A DNA stretch of 64,000 nucleotides, from the NCBI RefSeq assembly GCF_042945595.1, contig NZ_CP168493.1, forward strand, positions 1,240,001-1,304,000, written 5' to 3'. The number at the start of each line of letters is the position of its first letter. Position 1 is the stretch's first letter. This DNA comes from Psychrobacillus sp042945595. GTDB taxonomy: Bacteria > Bacillota > Bacilli > Bacillales_A > Planococcaceae. This document shows, piece by piece, positions 52,498 to 60,618 of the stretch. The notes under the pieces were generated by a model that worked only from the letters and a program-made list of their open reading frames with translations, was not told the DNA's origin and searched no databases. Position numbers and translations under genes: made by a program.

Positions 52498-54051
52498 ATG
52501 AAAAAAAACATCTTTAATTCTACATTATCAGTAGCTTTGGCATTCATTTTACTTATTTCAATAATGCCTTTACCAGTTAAAGGAGAAAGCGTGACAACTC
52601 CTAAAAATGAGATGCGTGCAGCTTGGATTGCAACCGTTCAAAATGTTGATATGAAATCTGGAATGAATGTAACTCAATATACAGCTTGGGTACGTCAAAC
52701 ATTAGATCAATTGAAAGCCAATAAATTCAATGCAGTCATTTATCAAGTAAAACCAACAAATGATGCGTTATATCCCTCCAAGTTGGCACCTTGGTCATCC
52801 TATATAACTGGGGGAAAACAAGGAAAGAGCCCAGGTTATGATCCTTTATTAATCATGCTTAATGAAGCACACAATCGCGGAATGGAGCTTCATGCATGGA
52901 TCAACCCTTATCGAGTAACCATGCCGGGCCAATCATTAGCAAGTCTTGCGCCTACTAATGTAGCTCGCACAAATCCTAGCTGGGTAGTTAAATATGGGAA
53001 GCAATACTATTTAAACCCTGGTCTTCCTGAAGTGCAAAATTATTTAATTTCTACAGTGAAAGAATTAGTAGCTAATTATGATATTGATGCCGTTCATATG
53101 GATGATTACTTTTATCCTTATAAAATAAAAAATGAAGTTTTTCCTGATCAAGCAACATTCAAAAAATATGGCAAGTCGTTCAAAAAAGTGGACGATTGGC
53201 GCCGAAATAATGTAAATCAACTTGTCAAAAAAATATATTCATCTATTAAAAAGACTAAACCAGATGTCCAATTTGGAATTTCACCATTTGGGGTGTGGCG
53301 TAATCAATCAGTGGACCCTACTGGAAGCAACACCCGGGCTAGCGTATCTAATTATGATGACTTATATGCAGACACAAGACAATGGATGAAAGACGGTAGC
53401 ATCGATTATATTACGCCACAAATCTACTGGTCTAAAACATTATCTGTAGCTAAATATTCCACTCTATTAGACTGGTGGAGTAATGAAGTACAAACGTATG
53501 CCAACGTGCATCCCGTTAATCTCTATATTGGTGTCGCTGATTATAAAGTCGGCCTTGACTCCGATAAAGCATGGCAAAATAAAATGGAGTTACCAAATCA
53601 AGTAATCGCTAACAGAGCAAACCAAATTGCGATGGGTCAAATGCACTTTTCATTAAAAAGCATTCAAAAAAATTCACTTGGTTATGCAACAATCCTTAAA
53701 CAACAACTTTATAATTATACCGCTTTAACTCCAGCAACTTCATGGAACAACGCTGAACAACCGTTAGCGCCAACATCTGTTCAAAGTAGCAAGGATGAAG
53801 CTGGTATGAAGTTAGTCATTAATGATCAAAATAATGAACAACCAAGAAAATACGTGATTTATCGCTTTGAAGGAAACGACGTAGAAGAGTATCAAAATCC
53901 TCTAAACATAGTAGATATTGTATATAATTCAAAAGGGAATACGGTATTTTTAGATAAGACAGCAAACCCAAATAAACAATATACATATGGAATTACTTCA
54001 GTATCAGCATCTGGTGTTGAAAGTATGGATGCATATGTTGTAAGTGAATGA
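52498..54051 (+). CDS. GH10-like glycosyl hydrolase (DUF187/GHL10), secreted
   Basis: This 517-residue protein has a signal peptide (MKKNIFNSTLSVALAFILL to about residue 29). A TIM-barrel of the YngK-like GHL10 family follows: MRAAWIATVQNVD at the first strand, FNAVIYQVKPTNDALYPS, LHAWINPYRV, VHMDDYFYPY (likely catalytic acid region) and VQFGISPFGVWRN. The last about 90 residues form a fibronectin-like beta domain (DEAGMKLVINDQNNEQPRKY). Family members cut peptidoglycan-related or other wall glycans. AAGGAAG precedes the ATG. Confidence 0.92.
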   Translation: MKKNIFNSTLSVALAFILLISIMPLPVKGESVTTPKNEMRAAWIATVQNVDMKSGMNVTQYTAWVRQTLDQLKANKFNAVIYQVKPTNDALYPSKLAPWSSYITGGKQGKSPGYDPLLIMLNEAHNRGMELHAWINPYRVTMPGQSLASLAPTNVARTNPSWVVKYGKQYYLNPGLPEVQNYLISTVKELVANYDIDAVHMDDYFYPYKIKNEVFPDQATFKKYGKSFKKVDDWRRNNVNQLVKKIYSSIKKTKPDVQFGISPFGVWRNQSVDPTGSNTRASVSNYDDLYADTRQWMKDGSIDYITPQIYWSKTLSVAKYSTLLDWWSNEVQTYANVHPVNLYIGVADYKVGLDSDKAWQNKMELPNQVIANRANQIAMGQMHFSLKSIQKNSLGYATILKQQLYNYTALTPATSWNNAEQPLAPTSVQSSKDEAGMKLVINDQNNEQPRKYVIYRFEGNDVEEYQNPLNIVDIVYNSKGNTVFLDKTANPNKQYTYGITSVSASGVESMDAYVVSE

Positions 54052-54057
54052 ATGAAT

Positions 54058-54104
54058 GGTGCCAGGAACCAACACTATTTCGAATAGTTTTAATTCCTGG
54101 CACC
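54058..54104. terminator. hairpin between convergent GH10-like and LysM-NlpC genes
   Basis: GGTGCCAGGAA pairs perfectly with TTCCTGGCACC over a 25-base loop that contains a smaller ACTATT/AATAGT stem. It probably terminates the hydrolase gene. Confidence 0.7.
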
Positions 54105-54133
54105 TTAATTAAAATACTAACACCTTAAAGTAA

Positions 54134-55138
54134 TCAGCTTAAACGCCCAAAACCTGTGAAGTGATTTTCCCAATATGCTCCGTCAATATCACTAATTTGT
54201 ACGAAATAACCACTTGCAGCAATCATTTTATTATCGCCAATATATATACCGATATGAGAAATCCCAGATTTATATGTATTGCTAAAGAATACCAAGTCTC
54301 CAATTTTTGGTTTAGATATTGGTGTTGATGCATTGTAGAAGCCTGCTGCTGATAAACGAGAAGTTGAAATACCTGCTTTATTATAAACATAAGTAATAAA
54401 TCCTGAGCAGTCAAAGCCACTTGGTGATGCTCCATCGAAAACATATTTTGCGCCTAAATACTGTTTTGCAACTGAAACAATATTATTACCAACTGATGAA
54501 CTAGTTGAAGTTGGAGTTGATGTCGATGTTGTCGAGCCACTAACAATTAATTTTTGCCCAACAGAGATTGCTGTAGAAGACAAGTTATTTAATTCCATTA
54601 TTGTTTTAGACGAAATGCCAAATTGACTACCAATTTTAGATAATGAATCTCCTGATTTTACTGTATATGTAGATGTATTACTTGAATTAGATGAATTCGA
54701 TGCAGAATTTGTTGTTGAAGTCTTAGAACCTTTAACTACAAGTTTCTGTCCAATATGTATGAGAGTTGAAGATAAATTATTCCATTCCATTAATGAATTA
54801 GATGAAACACCATACTGACTACCAATTTTAGATAATGAATCGCCTGATTTTACTGTATATGTAGATGTATTACTTGAATCAGATGGATTCGATGTTGAAT
54901 TTGTTATTAAAGTAGTTGAACCTTTAACTACAAGTTTCTGTCCAATATGTATTAGAGTTGAAGATAAATTATTCCATTCCATTAATGTATTAGATGAAAC
55001 ACCATACTGACTACCAATTTTAGATAATGAATCTCCTGATTTTACTGTATATGTAGCTGCTGAAGCTTGTCCAACAGATGTTAATAAGACAGTTGTTCCT
55101 ACTGTTACCGCTGCTAGCTTTGAAGACCATTTATTCAT
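54134..55138 (-). CDS. LysM-repeat NlpC/P60 cell-wall endopeptidase (LytE/CwlS-like)
   Basis: This 334-residue secreted D,L-endopeptidase has a signal peptide (MNKWSSKLAAVTVGTTVLL to about residue 28, ending ASA). Three LysM domains follow (about 29-72, 93-137 and 156-200), the first two almost identical (YTVKSGDSLSKIGSQYGVSS), joined by Ser/Thr linkers. A C-terminal NlpC/P60 domain has the catalytic Cys in FDCSGFITYVY and His in ISHIGIYIGD. It should bind peptidoglycan and cut stem peptides during growth or cell separation. An AAGGAG site precedes the ATG. Confidence 0.95.
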   Translation of the reverse strand: MNKWSSKLAAVTVGTTVLLTSVGQASAATYTVKSGDSLSKIGSQYGVSSNTLMEWNNLSSTLIHIGQKLVVKGSTTLITNSTSNPSDSSNTSTYTVKSGDSLSKIGSQYGVSSNSLMEWNNLSSTLIHIGQKLVVKGSKTSTTNSASNSSNSSNTSTYTVKSGDSLSKIGSQFGISSKTIMELNNLSSTAISVGQKLIVSGSTTSTSTPTSTSSSVGNNIVSVAKQYLGAKYVFDGASPSGFDCSGFITYVYNKAGISTSRLSAAGFYNASTPISKPKIGDLVFFSNTYKSGISHIGIYIGDNKMIAASGYFVQISDIDGAYWENHFTGFGRLS

Positions 55139-55419
55139 AATATTATATTCTCCTTAATTCCTATTACATGCAGGTTATATAATATCATTGTGATATAACA
55201 AATTAGTATCAAACGTATAACAAAATTATGTCAAAAATATAACAAAATAAAATTATCTGTACCATTTTTAAGTTTATTGAATAGCCTGATATATGTATAT
55301 GGAAATGATTTACTAGTACAACCGCAATTAGTAACCGAGTTCCAATGAGTTAATACACTGACTCAGAAAGAATAAAACCCTCTATATAGAGCAAATTAGA
55401 CTCTAGGAGGTGAATACCC

Positions 55420-55590
55420 ATGAGCAAAAATAACAATAAGATAACTAATGTTAGAACGCATAATAGTTTCGAACTGTATAAAAATCCTACAAATAATCCT
55501 GACGAAGAATTTGCTGAAGAATTTAGTGCTATATCTAAAAACAAGGTGACGAAAGAAATTAACAAAAATAAACCTAAAAAAAGGGATTAA
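55420..55590 (+). CDS. small hydrophilic protein, unknown function
   Basis: A 56-residue ORF lies behind a perfect AGGAGGTG and ahead of a clear terminator, making a self-contained gene. It starts MSKNNNKITNVRTHNSFELY, has an acidic centre NPDEEFAEEFSA and ends in a Lys/Asn-rich tail (KEINKNKPKKRD). It has no membrane helix. The size and charge pattern recall minor small acid-soluble or YfhD-like sporulation proteins, but no firm match is recognised. Confidence 0.75.
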   Translation: MSKNNNKITNVRTHNSFELYKNPTNNPDEEFAEEFSAISKNKVTKEINKNKPKKRD

Positions 55591-55601
55591 ACCCGAACAT
55601 G

Positions 55602-55634
55602 AAAGGTGAGTGTTTTAAATGCTCACCTTTTTTC
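55602..55634 (+). terminator. terminator after the 56-residue protein gene
   Basis: AAAGGTGAGT pairs with GCTCACCTTT (closing pair G-U) around 9 bases and is followed by a T run. Confidence 0.85.
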
Positions 55635-55642
55635 TCTCACTA

Positions 55643-55755
55643 GAGTTGCATCGTTTTGAGCATCGATTTGATTTCGAGAGTTTGTGTGATTGCATGCATG
55701 TCAGACATAGAGAAAGAGAATTTAAACGAATTAATAATGAATACTTCAGAGCACT
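55643..55755 (+). pseudogene. fragment of a second SAM-methyltransferase copy
   Basis: It matches 49229-49345, the C-terminal part of the frameshifted methyltransferase (GCATCGTTTTGA, GATTTCGAGAGTTTGTGTGA, GAATTTAAACGAATT). It has a one-base deletion near GCATGCAT and no upstream portion of the gene. Confidence 0.85.
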
Positions 55756-55765
55756 GTTCCTTTCG

Positions 55766-56158
55766 TTATAAGACGTGGAGCAACTTATCTATATCTATAG
55801 TCGGTTCTCCATTACCATACATATAGAAAATTAATACATTCTCATTTTCATATCTTTTATAACTCACTAAATTTGATGATATCGTCGAATTATAAAAATC
55901 TTTCCATCTTTCTTCTTGTTTTTCCGAAGTATCAAAAATATAAATGTAAAGCTGATCATCATTTAGAGAATAGATTGTAGGTTTAACTTTATTTAATTTA
56001 TTCCCGAAACATTTAATCCCAGTTACCTTCACTTCTTCTAACTTAATATCATTTTCTTCAAAAACATTTAAGATTTGTACTAAGTTGATGCCTTCTTTAC
56101 TATTACTACAGGCCCCCAGTAATACAAGAAAGGAAAAAAGTAGAATGGTTCTTTTCAC
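55766..56158 (-). CDS. small lipoprotein, unknown function
   Basis: This 130-residue protein begins MKRTILLFSFLVLLGACSNS with lipobox LGAC (Cys17), so it is a membrane-anchored extracytoplasmic lipoprotein. The mature part (ILNVFEENDIKLEEVKVTG and YIYIFDTSEKQEERWKDFYN) is a compact alpha/beta domain I do not recognise. GGAGGGTGG precedes the ATG. It lies 35 bp downstream of the ABC-2 permease genes on the same strand and may belong to that operon. A remnant of its 5' part is at 49462-49545. Confidence 0.8.
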   Translation of the reverse strand: MKRTILLFSFLVLLGACSNSKEGINLVQILNVFEENDIKLEEVKVTGIKCFGNKLNKVKPTIYSLNDDQLYIYIFDTSEKQEERWKDFYNSTISSNLVSYKRYENENVLIFYMYGNGEPTIDIDKLLHVL

Positions 56159-56193
56159 TATCCACCCTCCAAATTATATAATTTTTTTTACTT

Positions 56194-56985
56194 CTAGTTT
56201 AAATCCATCGTTCCCTTCACTCTTGATAAGTACTCTGCATGCTTAATAAAAACAAAGCTAATCACAAAGAAACAGCACCCTAACAAAAGTTCCTCTCCCA
56301 AAAGAGGCAATACAAGTGAATAATCTCCTTCATTGAGGATTGCCTTCGTTAATTGAACTCCTCTTGTCAATGGAATGAATTGCGAAAAACTGCCTAACCA
56401 TTCGGGCATAATCGAATGCGGATAGTTAGCACCACTCAATAATAATAAAATACTTGCGAGTAAATTAGACAACAAATGCATCGACGGTGTCCAAAGACAG
56501 AAGCAACCAACAATTAACCCAAGTCCACATGCAGAAAAAATAGACACGGCCCATACGAATGACAAAGGTAAAAGAGCTTCAAAAGGAATCGAAACTCGGA
56601 AAATAATGATTCCAAATAATAGCCCCAATCCAGAAGTAATTAACCCATTCAAAACATGTGCTATAGATCTAGATAAGAATAGACCTGCTTTATTTACAGG
56701 GGACGTCATAACAAGTTGCAGTGTACCCATCCCTCTATCCGAAGTAATAACGGACATAATGCCAAAAACGGAATTCATGACACAAAGAAGAAGTGCGTTG
56801 GAACCAATATAACCAGAAAGCCCTTCACCTTTGTATACATAGTTTACTAGAACGGAAAAAAATAAAAGCTGACTGAGTGGGTTTAACACCATTACAAGCA
56901 AATATACTTTTGGGTCTAACCAACCAAATAATGCTTTATACGATAATAAACTGTGACGACCAAATCGCTGTAAAGATTCTATCAT
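56194..56985 (-). CDS. ABC-2 type transporter permease
   Basis: This 263-residue permease has six helices, with the ABC-2 motif region SDRGMGTLQLVMTSPV after the second helix (coupling helix) and LSGANYPHSIMPEWLGSF near the C-terminal helices. It directly abuts the other permease gene (stop and start adjacent), so the two form a heterodimer served by the ATPase at 57773-58747. Such exporters move drugs, peptides or lipids. Confidence 0.9.
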   Translation of the reverse strand: MIESLQRFGRHSLLSYKALFGWLDPKVYLLVMVLNPLSQLLFFSVLVNYVYKGEGLSGYIGSNALLLCVMNSVFGIMSVITSDRGMGTLQLVMTSPVNKAGLFLSRSIAHVLNGLITSGLGLLFGIIIFRVSIPFEALLPLSFVWAVSIFSACGLGLIVGCFCLWTPSMHLLSNLLASILLLLSGANYPHSIMPEWLGSFSQFIPLTRGVQLTKAILNEGDYSLVLPLLGEELLLGCCFFVISFVFIKHAEYLSRVKGTMDLN

Positions 56986-57771
56986 TTAATACACCCCTAA
57001 CTTCCCGATAATTCTTGCTTTCTTTTCTACTGCTTTATAACAAAAAACGGCTAGTACCACGTAAATTATTGTTAGAAACAGCAAAACAATGAATGGTTTT
57101 CCGATTATTGAAATCGTTGCATTTTCCATTGTTACCTTACGAAGCAACTCGATTGCCCATGTCGGAGGGAGAATATAAGAAATTGGTTTTACCCATATTG
57201 GCAAAATCGCAACAGGAAACATAAAACCGCAAATTAAATAAATAGGATACTCAATGAAGTTCATAAGCGCTTCCGCTTGTCGAGACAATGTAAATGCTAA
57301 TGACAGGAAAAAAGAAAAAACAGATAAAGCGAATAAAACAAAAATAAGAGAACCTATAAAAAATAAAGGATGGACGATAGAAACTTCAACTCTAAATATG
57401 AAGACTAAATAAATAAAAGAAATAATCATCGAAAGTAATCCCCAAAGTGTATTGCCAATAATTTTTCCAACTAAAATGATGGAGAAGGAAATAGGGGACA
57501 CAAAAATAATTTCCAAAGTCCCATAGTAACGTTCTCTGTTTACATCGCTTGCAGAAGAATAGACAATGGAAGACCAAAGTGCCATGAATCCAGATCCGAG
57601 TACAACATATTGAAAAATCTTCTCTGGAGACTCCGAGCCATAAATAAAAAACGAAATTGTCGCAAGAAAGAGGGGAGATATCCAAATAATAAACTGAAAC
57701 ATAGGCCGTGCAATAGATAGTCTCATATGAACCTTTATTGTATGAAATAATGCTCTTATAGTTGGATTCAT
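56986..57771 (-). CDS. ABC-2 type transporter permease
   Basis: This 261-residue six-helix permease has NRERYYGTLEIIFVSPISF (the ABC-2 coupling region) and ICGFMFPVAILPIWVKPISY. It lies between the ATPase gene (1 bp away) and the second permease gene, so all three are one operon. The substrate is unknown; the linked ArsR-type regulator suggests an inducible drug or antimicrobial exporter. Confidence 0.9.
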   Translation of the reverse strand: MNPTIRALFHTIKVHMRLSIARPMFQFIIWISPLFLATISFFIYGSESPEKIFQYVVLGSGFMALWSSIVYSSASDVNRERYYGTLEIIFVSPISFSIILVGKIIGNTLWGLLSMIISFIYLVFIFRVEVSIVHPLFFIGSLIFVLFALSVFSFFLSLAFTLSRQAEALMNFIEYPIYLICGFMFPVAILPIWVKPISYILPPTWAIELLRKVTMENATISIIGKPFIVLLFLTIIYVVLAVFCYKAVEKKARIIGKLGVY

Positions 57772-57772
57772 G

Positions 57773-58747
57773 TCATTTTCCTCCTATGATGCTTACATAT
57801 ACATCCTCAAGAGAAGGTTTCGTAATGGATAAATCTATAATTTCTTCATCTTTCATCAGTTCATAAATAAATGGAATAACCGACTGTGGTTCATTAGTAT
57901 GTAATCGAATGTTCATGAAATAGTCTCTGTGCTCTACTTGGACATGTTGAATACTTGGGAGTGCTGCTAATGCATCTAATTTCCTGACCTCGACTCCAAT
58001 AATTTTGCACTCAATAATAGATATTTGATCCGTTCTCTTTTTAAGATTTTGAGGAGTATCTATTGCAATAAGCTGCCCTTTATCGATAAAAGCAATACGG
58101 TCACAAAGCTCATCCGCTTCATACATATAGTGTGTAGTTAGAAGAATCGTTGTTCCACTATCATTTAGTTGTCGTAAAATTTCTCTAAGTTTTCTTGCAC
58201 TTACTGGATCAAGTCCTATAGAAGGCTCATCGAGAAACAAAATTTCAGGTTTATTAACAAGTCCCCTTGCAATTTGCAGTCGCTGTTTCATCCCTTTTGA
58301 AAATGTCTCGACTTTTTGATTAGCGACATCCTGTAAACCAACCAATTCTAGCAAATCATTAATTCTTTGCTTTTGTTCATGCTGAGGTACTTTATATAAA
58401 TCTGAGAAATAAGCTAAATTATCATAAGCAGATAATCTCCAATATAAGTTACGTTCTCCACCAAGTATAAAATTGATATGTGGTCGGAGCTGCATATGCT
58501 CTGTTACCGGATCAAGACCCATGACAGAAACTTTTCCTGATGTTGGTATTAGCATCGTCGTTAAGATTTTAATCATAGTAGTTTTGCCAGCTCCATTTGG
58601 CCCAAGCAATCCGAAAATTTCTCCTTTATTAACCGAGAATGAAATTCCTTTTAAAGCTTCTACTTCTTTTTTCTTTTTATGAATTAAACCAACTTCTGTT
58701 TTGTAGCTTCTTTTTACATCCGAAACTTCGATTATACAATTGCTCAT
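57773..58747 (-). CDS. ABC transporter ATP-binding protein (ABC-2 exporter)
   Basis: This 324-residue ATPase has Walker A GPNGAGKTT, the signature FSKGMKQRLQIARGLV, Walker B EILFLDEPSIGLD and an H-loop TTHYMYEADELC, with a C-terminal accessory domain typical of DrrA/NatA-type ATPases. The start at ATG 58747 is 8 bases after AAAGGGG; GTG 58756 would overlap that site. It is the first gene of the exporter operon. The regulator gene lies upstream on the same strand. Confidence 0.93.
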   Translation of the reverse strand: MSNCIIEVSDVKRSYKTEVGLIHKKKKEVEALKGISFSVNKGEIFGLLGPNGAGKTTMIKILTTMLIPTSGKVSVMGLDPVTEHMQLRPHINFILGGERNLYWRLSAYDNLAYFSDLYKVPQHEQKQRINDLLELVGLQDVANQKVETFSKGMKQRLQIARGLVNKPEILFLDEPSIGLDPVSARKLREILRQLNDSGTTILLTTHYMYEADELCDRIAFIDKGQLIAIDTPQNLKKRTDQISIIECKIIGVEVRKLDALAALPSIQHVQVEHRDYFMNIRLHTNEPQSVIPFIYELMKDEEIIDLSITKPSLEDVYVSIIGGK

Positions 58748-58842
58748 ACAATGCACCCCTTTAATATTAGATATATACCTTATTAGATGATTATATTATA
58801 TTAGTTTCAATTGTCAATCGCATTTTTTGATAGACATAATAC

Positions 58843-58873
58843 AAAAAAGCCCAATCTGATTAAATCAGACTGG
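58843..58873 (-). terminator. terminator of the ArsR-type regulator gene
   Basis: CCAATCTGA pairs with TCAGACTGG (G-U included) around ATTAAA. On the minus strand it is followed by a T6 run. The same structure recurs at 37539-37592. Confidence 0.75.
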
Positions 58874-58874
58874 A

Positions 58875-59912
58875 CTATTTGCCGGGAAATATAAATTTTT
58901 GGATTTCATTAAAAGTAGATTGAGTATGTTCCTGATTACTTGAAAAGTATTTAATCGTACCAACTTTCTCCTGTTTAACAAAGCCTGCCTTTTTTAATAT
59001 CTCCAAATGGTGTGAGACAGTAGCTGTAGTTATTCCTAAATATTCAGCGAGCTTCGCACCATACTCCTTGTTGCCTGAAAGCATCCGTAATATTAGGAGT
59101 CGATTATGATCAGAAAGAGCCTTCAATTGTAAAGACAAATCCAAACTAGTCTCTCTATTATCGGATAATGGAGCAGCACATCCATATATGACGATACAAA
59201 TATCTGAATTAAAAATGCGCATTCGATGAGGTGTAAAATAATACGTAGGAATAAAATAATACATTTTATAAAGACTAGTTCGTTTAAATGTTTTCCCCAT
59301 AACGTACTGTGCTAAAGCCAGTGGTTCTAACGCAATGGATTTTAAATCAACGATTGCTTTATCTAGCAATTCTTTTCTTTTATTTATTTCTTGTCCGAAA
59401 ACCTTTGAATGAGTAACTTCAAATAGCAATTTGGAAATCTGTGCACGATAATATGCTACGTTTGAAATAAAGTCAAAAATAAAATGACGCTTTTGTTCAG
59501 AGTTCCACAGAATATGTTCATCAATGGTATGTAGTAGTGAAGGTTTTCCCAATAGTTCTTCTATCTGTGGCACCGGAATAGCCTCATCTAAAAAATGATA
59601 TAAGTATTCTCCATTACTTAAATTAGATACCTTTTCCTGGAACAAATCAATATCATAAAAATAAGGACAAGGTAGAAGAAGATTTAATAATTGTAAGAAA
59701 TCCCATTCAGTCTTCGCATGCCATTGCCCAATAAATTCCTGGGATTCTTTCGATAACTCTTTTATTAATAAAGCATGATCTACCTTTGCAAAATCATGCT
59801 GACTCGATTCTATTAACGAAGAAAGAAAAGCTATCCCTTCAACTACTGGAGAAAAAAAGTGCTCCACTATTTCCTTACCATTCTTACCTTGTTCATCTAT
59901 TTCCGAAGCCAT
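58875..59912 (-). CDS. ArsR-family winged-helix regulator with long N-terminal domain
   Basis: In this 345-residue protein the C-terminal about 80 residues form an ArsR-type winged helix (LSLQLKALSDHNRLLILRML, AEYLGITTATVSHHLEILKK, GFVKQEKVGTIKYF). The first about 240 residues are a helical domain of the DUF5937-like kind seen in some Bacillales ArsR regulators. It probably represses the ABC-2 exporter operon immediately downstream, separated by the terminator. ATG 59912 follows GGAGGG by about 7 bases. Confidence 0.88.
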   Translation of the reverse strand: MASEIDEQGKNGKEIVEHFFSPVVEGIAFLSSLIESSQHDFAKVDHALLIKELSKESQEFIGQWHAKTEWDFLQLLNLLLPCPYFYDIDLFQEKVSNLSNGEYLYHFLDEAIPVPQIEELLGKPSLLHTIDEHILWNSEQKRHFIFDFISNVAYYRAQISKLLFEVTHSKVFGQEINKRKELLDKAIVDLKSIALEPLALAQYVMGKTFKRTSLYKMYYFIPTYYFTPHRMRIFNSDICIVIYGCAAPLSDNRETSLDLSLQLKALSDHNRLLILRMLSGNKEYGAKLAEYLGITTATVSHHLEILKKAGFVKQEKVGTIKYFSSNQEHTQSTFNEIQKFIFPGK

Positions 59913-59983
59913 AAAATCCCTCCACAATCAATCACTAGTGTTCATAAGAATTATAAGATAGTTATCTTATAAAAGAAAGAATT

Positions 59984-60052
59984 AAGATGAAAGGGAATTC
60001 CTTTAACACTGGCGTATATCTATAGTTAGATGGGATAGTAAATAGATACGAA
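59984..60052 (+). repeat. copy of the upstream region of the MBL-fold gene (62926-62988)
   Basis: AAGATGAAAGG, then CTTTAACA..TGGCG, ATATCTA and a GTTAGAT..ATAGATA run follow the same order as the sequence just before the MBL gene at 62999. Here a different gene follows. Confidence 0.7.
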
Positions 60053-60116
60053 GATACAGCACATATAAATCTTCTCTTTTTACAGAAGATTTATAGATAC
60101 GAAAGAGGGTGAAGAG

Positions 60117-60380
60117 ATGAGATTAATTCTGCCAAAAGAATATACTAAATTTTTTCGGATTGTCTTTCCATTCGTTTTACTCTTGATTTTTATAAACAAT
60201 ATTTTTTTTGATTGGAAATTTCAACTATATCAATTCAATGAATTAGAAGACTTTGGATTACTTTTATTTGCCCTGATTGTAAGCATATTTCAAAGTGCGC
60301 TATATACATTCTTTTTATGGATACTTTTTAGGGGAATTAAAAAGATTATGGAGCCCAAAATCGTTGAAAAGATCAAGTGA
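60117..60380 (+). CDS. small two-helix membrane protein, unknown function
   Basis: This 87-residue protein has two hydrophobic helices (about 14-30 and 47-72), an N-terminal basic amphipathic segment (MRLILPKEYTKFFRI) and a basic C-terminus (GIKKIMEPKIVEKIK). The middle loop is FDWKFQLYQFNELEDFG. No family is recognised. A frameshifted paralogue is at 30081-30323. It lies exactly where the MBL coding region would be if the flanking repeats (59984-60052 and 60430-60477) are remains of an MBL locus. The ribosome site GAGGGTG is present. Confidence 0.75.
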   Translation: MRLILPKEYTKFFRIVFPFVLLLIFINNIFFDWKFQLYQFNELEDFGLLLFALIVSIFQSALYTFFLWILFRGIKKIMEPKIVEKIK

Positions 60381-60429
60381 AAGATATCAAATTCGTATGC
60401 AATATTGAATTGTTCTTGATCCGGGTGTC

Positions 60430-60477
60430 ATGCCTATTGAATATGCAAACTGGAAAGGTGTAAATGGAATCACCCGT
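60430..60477 (+). pseudogene. fragment of the 3' end of an MBL-fold gene copy
   Basis: It is 46 of 48 bases identical to 63860-63907, coding MPxEYANWKGVNGITR near the end of the intact MBL protein. The match stops abruptly at the start of the GGGAACAC repeat at 60478. Confidence 0.9.
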
Positions 60478-60499
60478 TGTGCCTGACACAGGGAACACC
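60478..60499 (+). repeat. right end of the GGGAACAC dispersed repeat
   Basis: TGTGCCTGACACAGGGAACA then CC matches the right end of the 52266-52321 and 62711-62777 copies. It begins at the first base after the MBL fragment. Confidence 0.75.
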
Positions 60500-60554
60500 A
60501 CTATCTTATGATACGGTTCACCGTAATATATCTAAATGAGGGCCCCTACACGAA

Positions 60555-60585
60555 AAGCCCATCACCGATTAAGGTAATGGGCAAG
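60555..60585 (-). terminator. terminator of the SDR gene
   Basis: GCCCATCACC pairs with GGTAATGGGC (one mismatch) around 5 to 6 bases. Read on the minus strand it ends in CTTTTCG. It lies 35 bp past the SDR stop. Confidence 0.8.
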
Positions 60586-60618
60586 TTAAACCGAGATATG
60601 ATTCTCTTACTTATACAA

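Noticed and set aside
55350..55565. 71-codon minus-strand ORF
   Set aside because: It is antisense to the small 55420-55590 gene, which has a ribosome site and terminator on +.
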